Shown: positions 12,001 to 26,873, numbered from the stretch's first letter. The stretch: DNA of 64,000 bases from Thunnus maccoyii (GCF_910596095.1 NC_056553.1:19801725-19865724); one strand, 5' to 3'. Numbers and translations are program-made. The notes: generated by a model from the sequence alone, not told the origin.

Positions 12001-13284
12001 AGAAAAAAATAAGATTCATATCCATGACAATCCCCTAAAGCTGCTTAAAACAATAACTGGGATAAAATAGGACATTTCAGGTTCTATGATCTACAGTAAA
12101 TGATATGGTGAAGGTATGTTAAAGTGTTTTATTAATAGTAGAGTAAGAGTTTAACCTTGGCGGATTAGTAGGTGTGGTTTCAATGAAAAATATTATAAAT
12201 AATCAGCTTAACATCTCATTATCTATTTCTAGATAAGCCAAAAGAACCTTGCACACTCAGAGTGCACGCGGCCCATCTCCAAGGCAGAGATAGATGAGAG
12301 GAAGAACATAACATAGATACTATATTGTTGATATTATACTGTGTACTGTATGTACTCATTTATATAACTTCATCTCTATATTTGTACATAATTAAAATTT
12401 TGGATGTGTCTCCTCTTTTTATACTATTCCCCGTACTTCTACAATATATTTACTCATCTCAATTCCCCACTTTCACGCTATATATACACCCATCTCGATC
12501 ATAACTGCACAATGACATATTAATTGTCATATTACACTGCTGCTATGAGGCTCAAATTCTTCTGGAGAATCAATAAAGTTAACATATGAACTGCATATCA
12601 GACTATTAAATATGGAGCAAAATGTGATTGTAGGTTACAATTTTTTTCTCCACAGTGCAAAGACTATACCATCCTATAAATTGCCTACATGCTGACCCAT
12701 CTGTTTAAAATACGTGGTGTATTTGAGGTAAAACAAGTAAACACACGCCACTAAGGGGGGTAAAAAAAAAGTGCATGGCTGTGTTATTATCCATCACAGA
12801 CACTAGAATGGTCACAGAGATGCAGTGGACCAAGAAATTCTTTTCAGTGAGAGTGCTTTTTTAGCCACAGGGAAGAAGATGCTTGGATGTCATGCGTATG
12901 TTTAGTCTGTGAAATATTAACACAGGAGTTAAAAAACAACACAGTGAAAATATGATTGCAAGTACAACAAACCTTTTGTTCTACTTTTCTTTACTTTCAC
13001 TATTTTTTTTTTGCTTAAATATAGTGAAAGAGTGATGTGTAAAATACTTCTATCAACCTCATTTTTCTGAAATGTATTAGCTGGCAACTCGCAGCTTATT
13101 GCAATGTTAACAACTGTGATAATTCTAACAATACAGAAGATGTATACCACTGTATCCAGAGCATAAAACAACTGTTGGAACGGCTTACCTTTATCAAGGA
13201 ATCCACCAGAGCTTTTCCATCAGCCAAAGCCTTGTCTGTGCCGACTGTGCAATCATCGCCCACTTTGTTATTTACAAGTGGCAT
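9086..13284 (-). CDS. rgs9bp: RGS9-binding (R9AP-type) membrane anchor protein
   Basis: Three coding exons: 13284-13189 (32 codons from ATG), 11459-11153 and 9462-9086 (stop at 9088-9086). Phases 0 and 1 agree, total 780 nt, 259 aa; human R9AP is about 235 aa. Family landmarks: the N-terminal helical block with ACYRHLASCVGG, LREL-like LQLRDELRQTREKAQKLAVA and ELLWVAFSSSLELLHADM; the SEVAARALSLPDL stretch; the SNARE-like helix with IDHMIEDMEKKVNVLRWMVE; and a C-terminal hydrophobic tail anchor (about residues 235-259) with almost nothing after it. The family is known to tether the RGS9-1/Gbeta5 GTPase-accelerating complex to photoreceptor disc membranes, speeding transducin shut-off. The tail anchor separates it from RGS7BP, which is palmitoylated instead. 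The human gene is, as I recall, intronless in its coding region, so two coding introns are notable. A teleost paralogue of the same family cannot be excluded. Confidence 0.9.
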
Positions 13285-14651
13285 GAGGATGATTTGTCCA
13301 GAGTCTCAGACTCTGCCACAGCAGGCAAGATTTTGGCCCAGCCGCCCTTCACTTCTCCGGCTGCCCCTGCTCCTCTTCTTCCCTTGGCAGATGCTTCATT
13401 CAATAGCTGAGGGTCGTCGTAGACTCAGTCCCAAGGCCGCATGATGCATTGCAATATTCCACTTCAATAACTGAGCTGCAATTGCAGGTGCTGAACATGT
13501 TTTAGAGGCTAAAAAAAACGTCCCACTATGAGCCAGAAGTGGGGAAGTCAAAGTAATGGGGAAAAAGTGTAATAAAGTGATGCAACTCTTAAGCAAGGTG
13601 CTAATCCTGTGATTGACCCCTTCGCACTGACGCAGCCTAAGACGAACAGCTAATCTCATTAACTATCACTGAGACCAGAGAGATATAAGAGCAGCTGGCT
13701 GTCTCTACCACAATGGTCCTTTCACTATCCGAGAGGAGGCTGCGCTGTTACCTCATGCGCACCACACTGGCTTCACCTCATTCTCTGAACTGTAAAGGTC
13801 AACATACTACATAACAAATATTTCCTTAGCATGTTAGCTCATAGTTTACTAGTTAGTTACTTTGGTTAAGAATTAAGTGATTTTACACTTTTTACTGAGT
13901 GTAAAGACTAAAGCAAATTAGTGAATAGTGATGCACTTAAAGTTGTTTGTGGCTTCTTTGTCCTATCAGGGCCTTTTGTGGTTCACTTCCCCTCAGGCTC
14001 CAGATAATGGATGGCCTCATTTGACCAGGTTGATAAGATTCAGCATGTACCGGGAATGCATTCCCTGGCGTGACGTTTCTATTGTGAATAAAGCTCCCCA
14101 TGCACACACACACACACAAATAAAATAAAATAAAAAATACAGTGGCTATGAAATGGCATTCAAATGGTGCTTAGAGGTGAAGGTATTCAAAAATTGGAGG
14201 AATGTGCAATAAAAATGTCTACATGACTAGAAGTGTGGCTTCAAGTCTGGATATTAACAATGATGATAGACTAAAGCCTACATTCAAACTCATGAATAGG
14301 TTTAAAAAGGGAATCAAGTGAAAGAGGGCTTTGCCGAGAGTCGGGGTTGACCTTTAGTCAAAACCAGTGTGTCCAATAACACCCTTTTGTCCAAGTAAAT
14401 CTTTTACCAATATAAAGCTTCAGTATGTTTCCATAATTGGATTTTATTAAGAAACAAGCCAAAAACATTTTTAAAAAATACCACAAGAAACACTGAAAAA
14501 TATAAATAAATAAGTCCCTCTTAGAGTTTCTAGGGAATTGTTAGTTTTAAAAAAGGTACCTGAAAAAGAAACTCTGTCTTTGGGTAGTTTATAGAGATCA
14601 AAAGGATCTCTTATCACTGGAGGAGGTGCAGCTGTTAAGATTCTGGGCGTT
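13285..14651. other. Intergenic between rgs9bp 5' end and kif20a 3' end
   Basis: Holds the likely rgs9bp promoter (13.3-13.8 kb, moderately GC-rich) and the kif20a 3' untranslated region (14.4-14.65 kb). A short (CA)n run lies at 14102-14120. No other gene is supported. Confidence 0.6.
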
Positions 14652-17600
14652 TCAGTGGTGTGGAGTCCTGACTGATTTCCTGAGTGTTCGGCCAGTAGCA
14701 CCCTTCCGTGGAGAAGTGACCGCCTCCCTGATGTTGGCGAGCAGGCCTCGCTTGGTCTTAGGCAGCACAGGGGACTTCTGGGAGAGCTTGAGGACTTCTG
14801 CCTTCAGTGAGGCAATCTCCCTGTCCTTATCCATATTCTGTTGTAGAATTTCCTCCATAGATTTTTTCTTGGTGGGAGAAAAAAATGAACATTTAAACCA
14901 TAGTACAAGGTATACAATTATAAATTCCATCCTGATGAAGGTTTCACATTTGCCTGATGTACCTGCATCCAGTCAAACAGCTCAAATTTTATTATTGTTA
15001 CAGCTACATAAGTAGGATTTGGTAGGTTCAGGTGAGTCCTTTAGTAACATTTAAGGTTTGCATTATTTGCAAGCCATCCCCAAAACCCTGCTCCTGTATC
15101 TTATATATGTATTTAAAATACACTCCTACTTTGAATCACCTCACCTGATCGTCAGTCTTCCTCTGCAGAGCCTCCACATCGGCAGATTTCTCCAGGAAGC
15201 CATCTCTGACCTTCTGAAGTGTTTCACTAAGATCCATCAGCCTTTTCTCTAGGGACAAAATCAACTAAAGACAAAACATTTGATGTAGACTTGAACAGAT
15301 GATTACATAACCAGACTGAGACAAAGTTTAACTGGGATACATAATTTACATTTTGTCCTTGTTACCTGTTGTTTGTCCTCACACATCCCCTCTATGACAC
15401 ATTTTTCTCTGTAGAGACGTTTGAATCGATCATCTCCTGATGGGATAAAAAAGCTCAATATTGAAACAAAACGGACAACATACAATACAGCACACTAATA
15501 AAATCATATAAAGAGACATATTGAAAATACACAAAATATAAAACATCTAAAATCTAAAGTTTCTAAAATCTAAAAAACAGCATGTACTTTAAAAGCCTCA
15601 GTGAACTTACTTTTCAACCACTCAGATTTAAAACGGTTATGTATAGTTCCTCAAAGACGAGGGATGCTGAGCTACAGTATGCTGGACATGTTCCTCTTCT
15701 GTTACTGCAGATTCCCACAATGCATATTATCTAGTATAGACTGAAATAACTGAAGTCATGGAAAAGGAGCCTTAGATCTTCTTTTTCTGTATTAAAGACA
15801 GTATGCAAACCTGCTATTTCTGACTCTTTCGATGGTTCAGTCTGGCACGACTGGTCCACTGTTGGAACTGCAGACACTCCTCTGGTATCAGATGAGAACT
15901 TCTCCAACTCTGACAGCTTACGTCTGAGGGCCTGCAAAGATGGTTACAACAAAATCTGATCATGCATTTATGGTAGGGCCCAACCAATATTGGATATTGG
16001 GGGTTGATGCCGATATCAATATTATGGAGTAAAAAAATTCTGTTATCGATATAATGGCCGATAATCTTATATATACAGAATATATACATGAACACATTTT
16101 TTGCAATGATCCCTCAAATGTGGTTATCAAACACTTGTGACAAAGCTATGTGATGGAGGCATGATATTTTACAGTTTAACAAACTTTATTGTATAAAATA
16201 ACATCAGTGCACCGAAACTATAAACTTCACTGGGAATTTAATAATTATAAATAAATATAAAATTGAAAAATGCGGAGAACAAAAAAAACATGTAAATATT
16301 AAATTTGAATTAAGAAAAAGTATCAAATATGCATAAAATGCTGCCTATGTGAAAAAAAAAAAAAATCAGCACATATTGGACAACATATACACCGATACCA
16401 ATATATCTGTGATAAGCCAATATCTGCCAATATCGGCTAACCAATATATCGGTCGGGCTCTAATTTATGGTAACCCAAAAATGTAAGGATTCTGACTGCT
16501 TAGTTTGGTGGCATAACATGGGACATCACCAGATACCTATAAAACCAATTTCACTATTTACAGTTCAATAAAATCAGACATTTACATATTTTCCTATAGT
16601 TCAACATATGTACATAATGTAAAAAGATTTTGCTGACCTGCTGTTTCACAGCCAGTGAAACAACGTACCTCTACTTTCTCCTGTTCCGCAACAAACTCAT
16701 CAAGAGGCACGTAGTCGTCTTCTAGATTGTTCATGGCACACTGGTAGGCGTGCTCTTTGATAGCATCCTTGTACATCTCAAAGGTTTTCTCAAGCTTTTC
16801 TTCGTAGCTCTCCTTCAGCTTTTCAATCTCTCGACTTAACATTTTAAAGAAAATGAATGTACTCAAGTCTGGTTTACATGGGGAGATTGTTGCTGAAATG
16901 AACACTGGCATGAATGCACATATAAAAAAGGTTTATGCAGTCGGTACCAACTTGCCAAACAAAATCACAAGAATTAAAATGCTAAGTGTACAACGTCGTC
17001 TTGCAAAAAAATAAATACAAGTAAGATACCTGCGGAGTTCTTCACTCTCCATGAGCTGTTGCAACATGGCATCTCCCATTTCCTTACGAATCTCCATTTC
17101 CTGCACAAGGTTTCTTCTTCGCTCAGCCAGTAGTTTTGTTCGAAGGCTTTCAATCATATTCAAGATCTCCTAAGAAAGTAAAACATTTACTGGAGATAAC
17201 TTCAATCCACACAGTGCATCTTGTAATGGATGAAGGTTAACTGTTCCACAACTACTGTATTGACTAAATAAAAAGGTAAGAGTTGATGACTGTGCTGGTG
17301 TCACAGCATGCCAAAGTACATGCTGCATCCCTGATACACATAAAATGTTTAACTGTGACATGTAATGAAGTAGTACACTCTGTGGCATTAAAGACATGTC
17401 AGCGTCGTCTTCTTCATCAAGCAGCTCCTCTTCAGACTGGTAGCTTTCCAAGACCTCGTTGTCAATCACCCCGTTCCTCACAAGAGGTTTGCCGTCGCGA
17501 CCGACCAGACAAGGAGACAGAGACTCCAGAGGCTTGTCTGGGATCACCTGCACCACCTACAGACGGCACAGGTGAGATTTATGGAGCTGCAGGTTTTTTT

Positions 17601-20600
17601 AAAATAAAAATCCAGCTCACTATGCCGCTTCCCCCTCACACAATTACGTCCTCAGACTAACCTGTTTGGCAACAGCGGAGAATTTCATAACATGGAGAGT
17701 CTCGTCGTAGGTGGAGGCACACTGGTTAATGTTGACAATCATTGAAGCTTTTCCTTTGCCGCAGAAAACAGCCTGGAAGAGCTTGGTGAGCTTGCTCTCT
17801 CTAAAAGGAATGTAGCTGCTCTTCATTCTGATTAACCGCACGGGAGAAAAAGAGGACTTTAAGAATGCAAAAGCACAAGTTGGAAGGTTTTAGCAATGCA
17901 AAAAACATCTAAATCCTCAAAGGTTATTGCTTCCAGATCAGACTGTTATTATGAAGTTTGCTAGTGCCACAGTCAGCATACAGAACTGCTAAGGTCAAAC
18001 CATGTCAACGTCAACCAAGTCTTGTGTCAAACCCAGACTTTAAGCAGACGGACACAAACCTCTGATACATCTGTAAACAACTGTACCTGTCAGTCTGATT
18101 GTTTCGAAGGGCACTGATGCACTTCCCCAGAATGAGCAGGGAGTTGTTAATATTTCCTGCTTCTTTTAGTCTCTCTCCGAATGTCTTTGTTTTGTTGCAT
18201 CTTTCTGAGCCAGCCAGGTCGCACAGAGAAAACCTGAGGACCATAAACAATTTACAAGTTATTCCCTGTACAGTGTGTGTGTGTGTGTATAAAGTGGTTA
18301 GATTGCGTCCAATGAAGACAGAGACATCATTTCTTAATGCATAATTCCTTGATATTTGAAGTAGAACTTAATTAAATTATCAAGATCATATTTTCACTGT
18401 CAAATTGTGTCTTGGAGCTCATTTAGCTGCATATTTTAACTGAAAGTGTTGATATAAGCCATCACTGTAAGTTCAGTTCTTCAGTGTTAATACAGTATAT
18501 TTTAGCACTTGAGTGTTTTTTTAATTCTCAGAGTCATCTAGCACTTGCTGGCTCAGTAGTAGTTGATATTTACAGTCACTTCCCTTCAAATCACAACAGT
18601 AAACAGAATATTGATTTGGGCGCTGGTTGGATTTCTTTACTCACTTAACATTTAGATACTGGTGCTATGGTGACCTGCAGCAATTGTCTCAATAATGACT
18701 AAAAAGAAAAAAAAAAAAGAAAAAAAAAAGTATGGTGCCATGTGGAAAAACTCTACTAGGTTGGATAAAAACACAACGCATTTAAATATAAATGAAGATA
18801 CTTACTCTGAGATCCTTTTAACTGTGCTGCCATCAATCTTCAGCAGCTTCATGGTAAATATGCTGTGACTGTAAGGAAAGCAAAGAGTTTTGAAAACAGT
18901 AAATGACACCAAGTGAAGAAATGATGAAGAGAAACATTTGCCTTCTGCTGGAGGACTGGTTCATCTTAGTGGCTGCAGCACTTCTGTTTTTGTTTCCGAA
19001 TTGTAGTAACTTGCAGGCTTCGCCCATGTTCTGGATGTTGATCCACCGGAGATCTGAAATGAATCTCTCAGTTTTAAACCTTGAGCAACATAAAAAAGCT
19101 ATTGCTGCTATGTTTCTAGCATCTTCACACATGATAAAGTCGTTCTCACACCTTTCACATAAGCATTTCCAGCACCGTCATCACATACTCGAAGGGAAGC
19201 GCGTTTCTTGGACTTGGAGCACAGGGAGGGTCCAAGCAGATCATATACACACTCATTGTAGATTTCAAAGAATGCCACCCATAAAGCGAACTGGCTGCTG
19301 TCTGTGTCTGTTGGGTCGCTTGCCAACACTAAAAGGAAGAAGAGAGGAAAGGACAAACCCTGCAGTGACACGTTGCACTAATACATTTTCATTGCGTGCC
19401 AGAGAAAGTGCCTTCTGGAACAACTTCAAGTTTCTTTTTTCTGTTTAAAATTGCAAGATATATACGGTATATGTTGAATGTGTTGAATTTCTGAGGGCTA
19501 CCTGTTTGATCGTAGGACGAAGACGAGGATGGGAGACGACTGGTAGAACAGGACAAGGACTCTGAACCACCAGTAGCTCTGAGAGGATCACACTCCTAGA
19601 AAGGGGATAAAGAAATACCCATGCTAAGGCATTTAACTGCAGAGACCACCATGGTGTCAATCTTTCAATCATTAAATTATCAGCCATATCTTTTGGCAGA
19701 TCCTGAGGAAACTCGTGTTGGATATGAAACCATCTCACCTCTTTGAATGAAGCAAAAATGGCAGCCTTAGTGCTTCTCTCCTGCTTGACTTGGTCAGGAT
19801 CCAGCAACTGCACATCATTCCTGAGGTAGGGTTTCAGGTCCATAACCTCATACAGACGGCCTCCAGTGTACTGAAATGTGGCGTCCAGCACTCGAGGTAG
19901 TACCCCCGGCTCTTTTGAAGTTCCTACAACATTTCAAAATATACTTAGCCTGCCAAACAAAACTTCATAGGACTTCTGACATTGACTAAAGCTCATTAAA
20001 ACGCTGCTGGGTTCCATCCTTACCTTGGATTGTGAAGGTTTTCCCAGCATTGGTTACACCATAGCTGAATATCAGTGCATTCTTCCCATCCAAGAAATCA
20101 GACATTTGGCTTTTGACAGTGACTTCAAATAGCTCAGCCTGTGTCGTCTCTGGTCCAAAAATCTACAAGCCACCAGAGAGATTAAGTTTCCAATGCAGTA
20201 ACAAAAACACTCAAATAGCTCAGCTTGTAGGCTGTGACTTGATCTTTCTCTCAACAAGCAAAGTACATTTTACACTGCAACCATTCTGGCATCATAACAT
20301 TGCAACACATTTAGTTGGAAATTCATCTATACCTAACTAAAATGGCATGAAAATGTATCCATAATGTTTTAGGAATTCAGGTGTTCAGCCAACAGGTCAA
20401 CAGTGCTACTATTTCAGGTGTTGCTGACCTGTGAGAAGGAGAATTTGTGGAGTGACATGCCAATGCCCTTCTCACTGCTCTTCATGGTGGCAGAACCTTT
20501 TGGCGCATGCAGTGTCACCATCTGGCTGTTTTCAATCACCACACAATCCTGAGCAAAGAAAGAAGAACACTATGTCACTGTGGGTTGTGAAGCAAGTTGA

Positions 20601-21068
20601 GTTTAGACTTCAATAGAAAAGTAAAAGAGTAGTTTGGACTGGATGATCATCCAGATGCTACACTCTACCTGATCCTCATTGTCAGACAGTTCCTCTTTAG
20701 AGAATGGCCTGACTCTGAGGTAAACTCTCATGGTCTGCTGCTCAGCACCGCTTGGCATTTCACTCTAGAAACAAAGAAAAACTTTCAGAACAGAAAACTA
20801 ACCCTCTGAGCAGGAGAGCTGAGTTTTAGGGTTTATTTTAGTCCTTTAGATCAGTGGCCAAGAAACCTGGACAGGAAATTGCAAAATCTAGCTGAAACTA
20901 CAAAATGAAAAAGAATCTGAAATGTATTAGTGTTTGATGAAAACAAAAGGGAGAAAAACACATTACCTTCTTGGGTGAAGTGCTGACAGGACCAATACAA
21001 GTCAAGTCCATGTCATCAGGCTGCAACTGGACATTTTCTTCTTTGGTTAAATTAATAACGGTACTCAT
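14652..21068 (-). CDS. kif20a: Kinesin-6 family motor, KIF20A (MKLP2)-like
   Basis: Eighteen coding exons: 21068-20967, 20764-20669, 20548-20429, 20162-20024, 19923-19739, 19595-19502, 19328-19152, 19053-18942, 18868-18806, 18233-18087, 17827-17662, 17556-17377, 17169-17030, 16834-16669, 15931-15811, 15436-15366, 15246-15145, 14867-14652. Every phase agrees; 2397 nt, 798 aa. Motor landmarks: [20 protein letters not shown]-loop GVTNAGKT (about 141-148), the kinesin-6 loop insertion (about 155-250), [16 protein letters not shown], switch I NQSSSRSH, switch II DLAGSE (about 368-373) and [20 protein letters not shown] coiled coil (about 528-730) and a short basic tail follow. KIF20A moves along microtubules and brings the chromosomal passenger complex and PLK1 to the central spindle in anaphase. 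Total length and the APKGS...KSSEKGIG...IFGPE wording favour KIF20A over the much longer KIF20B, although a few motor residues are KIF20B-like. The exon 8 donor is GC rather than GT. The exon 17 acceptor must be the second AG of CTAGAG to keep frame. Confidence 0.88.
15974..16462. mobile_element. Non-autonomous hAT-type transposon, 489 bp, with 8-bp TSD, in a kif20a intron
   Basis: Inverted termini TAGGGCCCAACCAATATTGG and (reverse complement) TAGAGCCCGACCGATATATTGG enclose an AT-rich interior with many CGATAT/GATATTGG subrepeats. The identical octamer ATTTATGG flanks both sides (15966-15973 and 16463-16470). It lies in the intron between kif20a exons 14 and 15 and has no coding capacity. Confidence 0.9.
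18869..18941 (-). other. GC-AG intron in kif20a
   Basis: This 73-base intron has donor AGAAG|GCAAAT and acceptor TTACAG. Only the GC donor keeps the invariant switch I sequence SSRSHSIF across the junction, in phase 2 on both sides. The surrounding coding sequence agrees with all other kinesins, so it is not a sequencing frameshift in a GT intron. Confidence 0.85.
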
Positions 21069-22911
21069 CTTGAGGCCAGAAAGCTCCAAAATGTCTTAAT
21101 TCATGCACCTAATTCACGTCACGCGCTGGGTAACGTTATGATCAATTCTCTGCACAAATGAAGGTTTGTCAGCTCGTGACTTGCTAATTGACCATTCAAG
21201 AGAGATGTTGGCTATGAAATGACATATTTTACCTTTACAACAGCTACATACAACTCTGCTGATTGTCTTCCACTGAAAGTCAAGGGGAAGCTCGTAATCA
21301 GTTTTAACTGAAAGCAGGTGTGAAGTCAAGCAAATCCCAAGAAATGACCAACCAGCTTAGAGAGCTCAGTGTATCAAATCACTAACTAAAAGTCATCTCT
21401 AGATATCTCAAAGTGATAAATGATCATATTCTGCTTTATCAACCAAGGATCTGTGTTATATACTACAAAGAACGATGATTTTAAGACAGGGAGACCATAA
21501 CTTTTTTATAAATGGATACCCAGACAGCACAGAGACCTGTTTGCCATTTGTTACTTAACGCTACTATAGCAAAGATATTTCTTGACTATTGTATTGTTGT
21601 ATTTGTCATTTTTCATGCAAGTGTCAACCTACAGCTCCAAAAGGTGGTGGTGGGGGAATAATTCATTGAAAAGCTGGTTCCACGTTTTTCGGTGTCTTAA
21701 AACAAGTTCAGCTGAAGCTAATAAGATGCTTCAGCTGTCTCTTAGACAAATAAAGAGTGTATCTACCAAAGTTAGTCATTTTTTAACAAGATTCCCTCTT
21801 TGCATTATCATCTCTCTGCTGCATCTCAGCAAGGAAACACTGTGAAAAGGGAATTTTCACTAAAAGCTTTATTTTGACTAACTCAGAATGCTAACGCCTT
21901 ATATTATATGCTTCAGCTTAACTTTGGAACATTTTTTTGCATATAATGGGGACTGTGGGTTTTGTCCCCCGTCCCTTGAATTGAAATCACTATAGGAACA
22001 GATCTTCATGGCCAACTGGAGATGAGGAACAATGACAGCAACCAATAACTCTTTTTCAATGTTGATATGAGCATCTGATTTTTGTTTGTAGACAGACTCA
22101 GAAAAATGTGAACCTCTCATTCAATGTCTGTAGCTCATTATTTTTATCCAAGCATGAAATAAACTAGTATCAGTTACCGTCAGAGAAAAATCCTGACTCC
22201 CTCTGATACAACAACCTGCTATACCACTGCTTTCACTGGTGTTTTATAAGGATCTTAAATTTACATCTATTGTCTGGACAATAAATGTTTGTCTGCAGGT
22301 TTTACCTTTCTAACAGGGTGACCTGGTTGTGTAAAAGGTTCCAAGAATGGGGGTGTTCTTCTAAATGGGGTTCCAAATTTTCTCCACTTTGGACAAATAC
22401 AGATAAAAAGGCTGTTAAAGCTAAAAATGTTAAATGTGCAATGGGCTTTTCTGTTATATCCTTAAATTGGCAATTTTTTCCTGAGTCTGACCAAATTTAT
22501 GTAATAGACGTAGTTTATCATAAATAATGGTGATATATCTTAGACTGGATTTCCATATTAGGGGTTAACAGGATGAATACATTTGGATCCCACTGCTTGA
22601 TTATCACCTGTTCTGATTATGGGATAAACCTATTTAAAAGTACACTATTGCATTAGACTGAAGCCTAAGCTTTAATCAGTAACCCACTGGTGACTGAGAA
22701 TCTGAGTGAAGTACATATGATGTTCATTCCTTCTTCTGCCTGCAAGTTCAGTTCCATTTCAGGGTGTCAGTTTGTTTATGGTAAATTTCCACATCTGTTC
22801 CACACACTCCCTTTAGAGACACTCCTTACACTGTCAGAATATACATCATTCAACAACACCACCACACAACAGTTTCCTTATTTATTCCTTTATTGTCTCA
22901 TCTGCATTTGT
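21069..22911. other. Intergenic: kif20a promoter side and rps20 3' flank
   Basis: About 1.8 kb with no gene. It contains a diverged fish repeat at 21893-22117 (separate entry). The rps20 poly(A) signals (AATAAA on minus, about 22878-22893) are at its right end. Otherwise AT-rich unique-looking sequence. Confidence 0.65.
21893..22117. repeat. Diverged copy of the 58.3 kb miniature repeat
   Basis: Shares with 58361-58608 the blocks GCTTCAG, GGACTGTGGGTTTTGTCCCCC (here; GGCTGTGGATTTTGTCCCCC there), a GAACA...GGAA(C/T)...ACAGCAA block, TTTTCAATGTT-ATATG-GCA(T/C)CTGA and the terminal GACAGACT...AAA...TGTGAACCT. The left terminus is not recognisable in this copy. Confidence 0.7.
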
Positions 22912-24808
<1,897 letters not shown>

Positions 24809-24890
24809 TGTGAATATTCCTGACCGACTTATTCGGGAGAAATTCAAGCGAACAGCGGTGAGTCAGGAACAGCGTGGTTAGCTCTTCACG

Positions 24891-24929
24891 GAAAGGCCGG
24901 ACAGCGGCCCGCTTCCTGTTAATATACTG
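24891..24929 (-). promoter_or_regulatory. rps20 core promoter: TATA-like box and TOP-type start
   Basis: On the minus strand a TATATTAA sequence (24926-24919) lies about 30 bases before a pyrimidine tract CCTTTCC (24897-24890), the arrangement expected for a vertebrate ribosomal protein gene with a 5' terminal oligopyrimidine start. The resulting 5' UTR is about 88 nt. The start site is inferred, not observed. Confidence 0.55.
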
Positions 24930-25084
24930 CTTCTTCTTCTTTGGTGTTTCAGGCGTAGATATCACCCACAGCGCCATCTAGTGGTCTCGATTCACTATTG
25001 TTTAGGATTGAATGTAGTTTTTCACTGGAAACACTAGAGAGGTACTTGGGGTAGTAAGCGCTGTTATTACCACCAGTGTCAAGT

Positions 25085-25660
25085 TTTTGTTTGTTCTTTA
25101 TTTATAGCAACCGTCACTTACAGCATATGACACTAAGACAATAACAGCAAACATCATAAGGAAACAAGGATAACATAACAGGCATGGCTTCACTTTCAAT
25201 TGGTTGATACATTCAATATGGTAACAGGACAAAGGTTTAAAAGTAAGAATAATAAAAATGAATACAAATAATATATTTTTTAAAAGGTTACAGAAAAGAT
25301 AGGCAATAAAATCAGATTTCAGTTGGATAGAATCAAAATACTTTCTAAATTCAAACATGAAAAGTTCAAACAATTGGCGAGACCTCGAGAACTTCTATTG
25401 AACTTTCTGGTTGTTTCTGATTTGTGTTTTCATATTTCATTACATCCTTGGCTTTCAGCTTGATTGAATGGCTGGTTTGAGTGTCAAAATAATCCTTCTC
25501 CAGAATCCTGCATTCATACAATAGATGTTTAGTTGTGTCTTCTTCATTTCCACAAAAATCACATTTGTTATTGATATCCACAAATCAATCAAGTCGAGTC
25601 AAACCCACTGACTCAATAACATGACACATACAAATCCGGTGAGAACCTTAACAAATACAT
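25085..25660 (-). mobile_element. LINE retrotransposon 3' remnant (reverse transcriptase C-terminus)
   Basis: Minus-strand fragments read NNKCDFCGNEEDTTKHLLYEC (C-x2-C-x8-H-x4-C), the zinc-knuckle-like motif near the C-terminus of L1/Tx1-type reverse transcriptases, and then in another frame LFMFEFRKYFDSIQL, resembling the downstream tail of the same proteins. Frameshifts and stops break it; it is a dead 5'-truncated copy. Confidence 0.65.
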
Positions 25661-26269
25661 TTGAAAAATAATGAGATTATTATCTGTATGTCTCCCCTCT
25701 ATGATAAGAAGGCAATGAACAATACAATTGTGGGGGTTTTATTGTTGTTGTTGTTGTTGTTGCTTGTGTCATTTTCGTTGCTATTGGTTTATTGTGTCAG
25801 TCTTGAGGTCAGAGTAGTTTTCAGAGCACAAACTATTAATACAATTTAACAATACTCAGGAGCAGACTTTACCATCAGGCAAGGTATGCAACTGCCTTGG
25901 GCCCCCAACTAAAAGGGCAGATAGATTTATGTTGTTTAGAAATGAAAAGTGTTGAATTATGTTACTATTTTAAGTCATTGTACCTGAAAGAACTTTCAAA
26001 AGGCCCCCAAAGCACATAGAAAATATGCACCTGTATATTTCTACATCAGAGGAAAACATTGCGCCACTACAGACAGATGTTACTGGTTAGTATGCAGATT
26101 CAGATTTTTCTCACAAAATATAACAACTAAAATATGATGACTTATTATTCATTAAACTATCCAGCATTATATAAAATAGTTAGAATCAAAAGCTCCTCCT
26201 TGAACAGACGTTAAGTAAATTGCAGTACATTCTGCTGATAATACCCCTTAATACCAGAATTGATACATA

Positions 26270-26838
26270 CCAGAAAAGTAATGATAAGCTTTAAGACTCA
26301 TCTCTTTTCTTGAGCCTTTTAATATTCATCATGAAGACATGAATGGTCACATTCTGTATTTCTTTATTTATTTATGCTCTATCTATATTAATTATTTGTT
26401 CTCTGTGCAGTGCTGTTGTGTTTTTTAGGATTTAAATCCCTTTTTTTATTTATTCTATTCTACACTTTTATTACTTTTCTCCTTGAATCTTATAACTTTG
26501 TCTGTGTTTTCATTTGATTGTATTTCTCAGTCTCTGTAAAGCACTTTGGTCAACTTTGTTTTTAAATGTGCTCTATAAAAAAAGAATGCACAGCTGTAGT
26601 TCGTCTCTATGACCACTAGATGGCAGTGAACACTCATGATACTAAAGTACACTGACTGACGTCAACATCAGCGAAACAATAACATATTTTTAGAACAGGC
26701 TTAAAAACCTTTTTATTTAGGGAGGTTTTTTCATCTTAACTTGTATTTTCTTGATGTTATATATTTATAATGCTGTAGAACTTTGAGATTCACTGCGAAT
26801 GAAAAGTACAGTACGAATTAAATGCATATTATTAATAT

Positions 26839-26873
<35 letters not shown>

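Noticed and set aside
14471-14701. Frame reading ...RILTAAPPPVIRDPFDLYKL, overlapping the kif20a end
   Set aside because: Lies in a different frame in the 3' UTR after the in-frame stop at 14652; no splice site links it to the gene.
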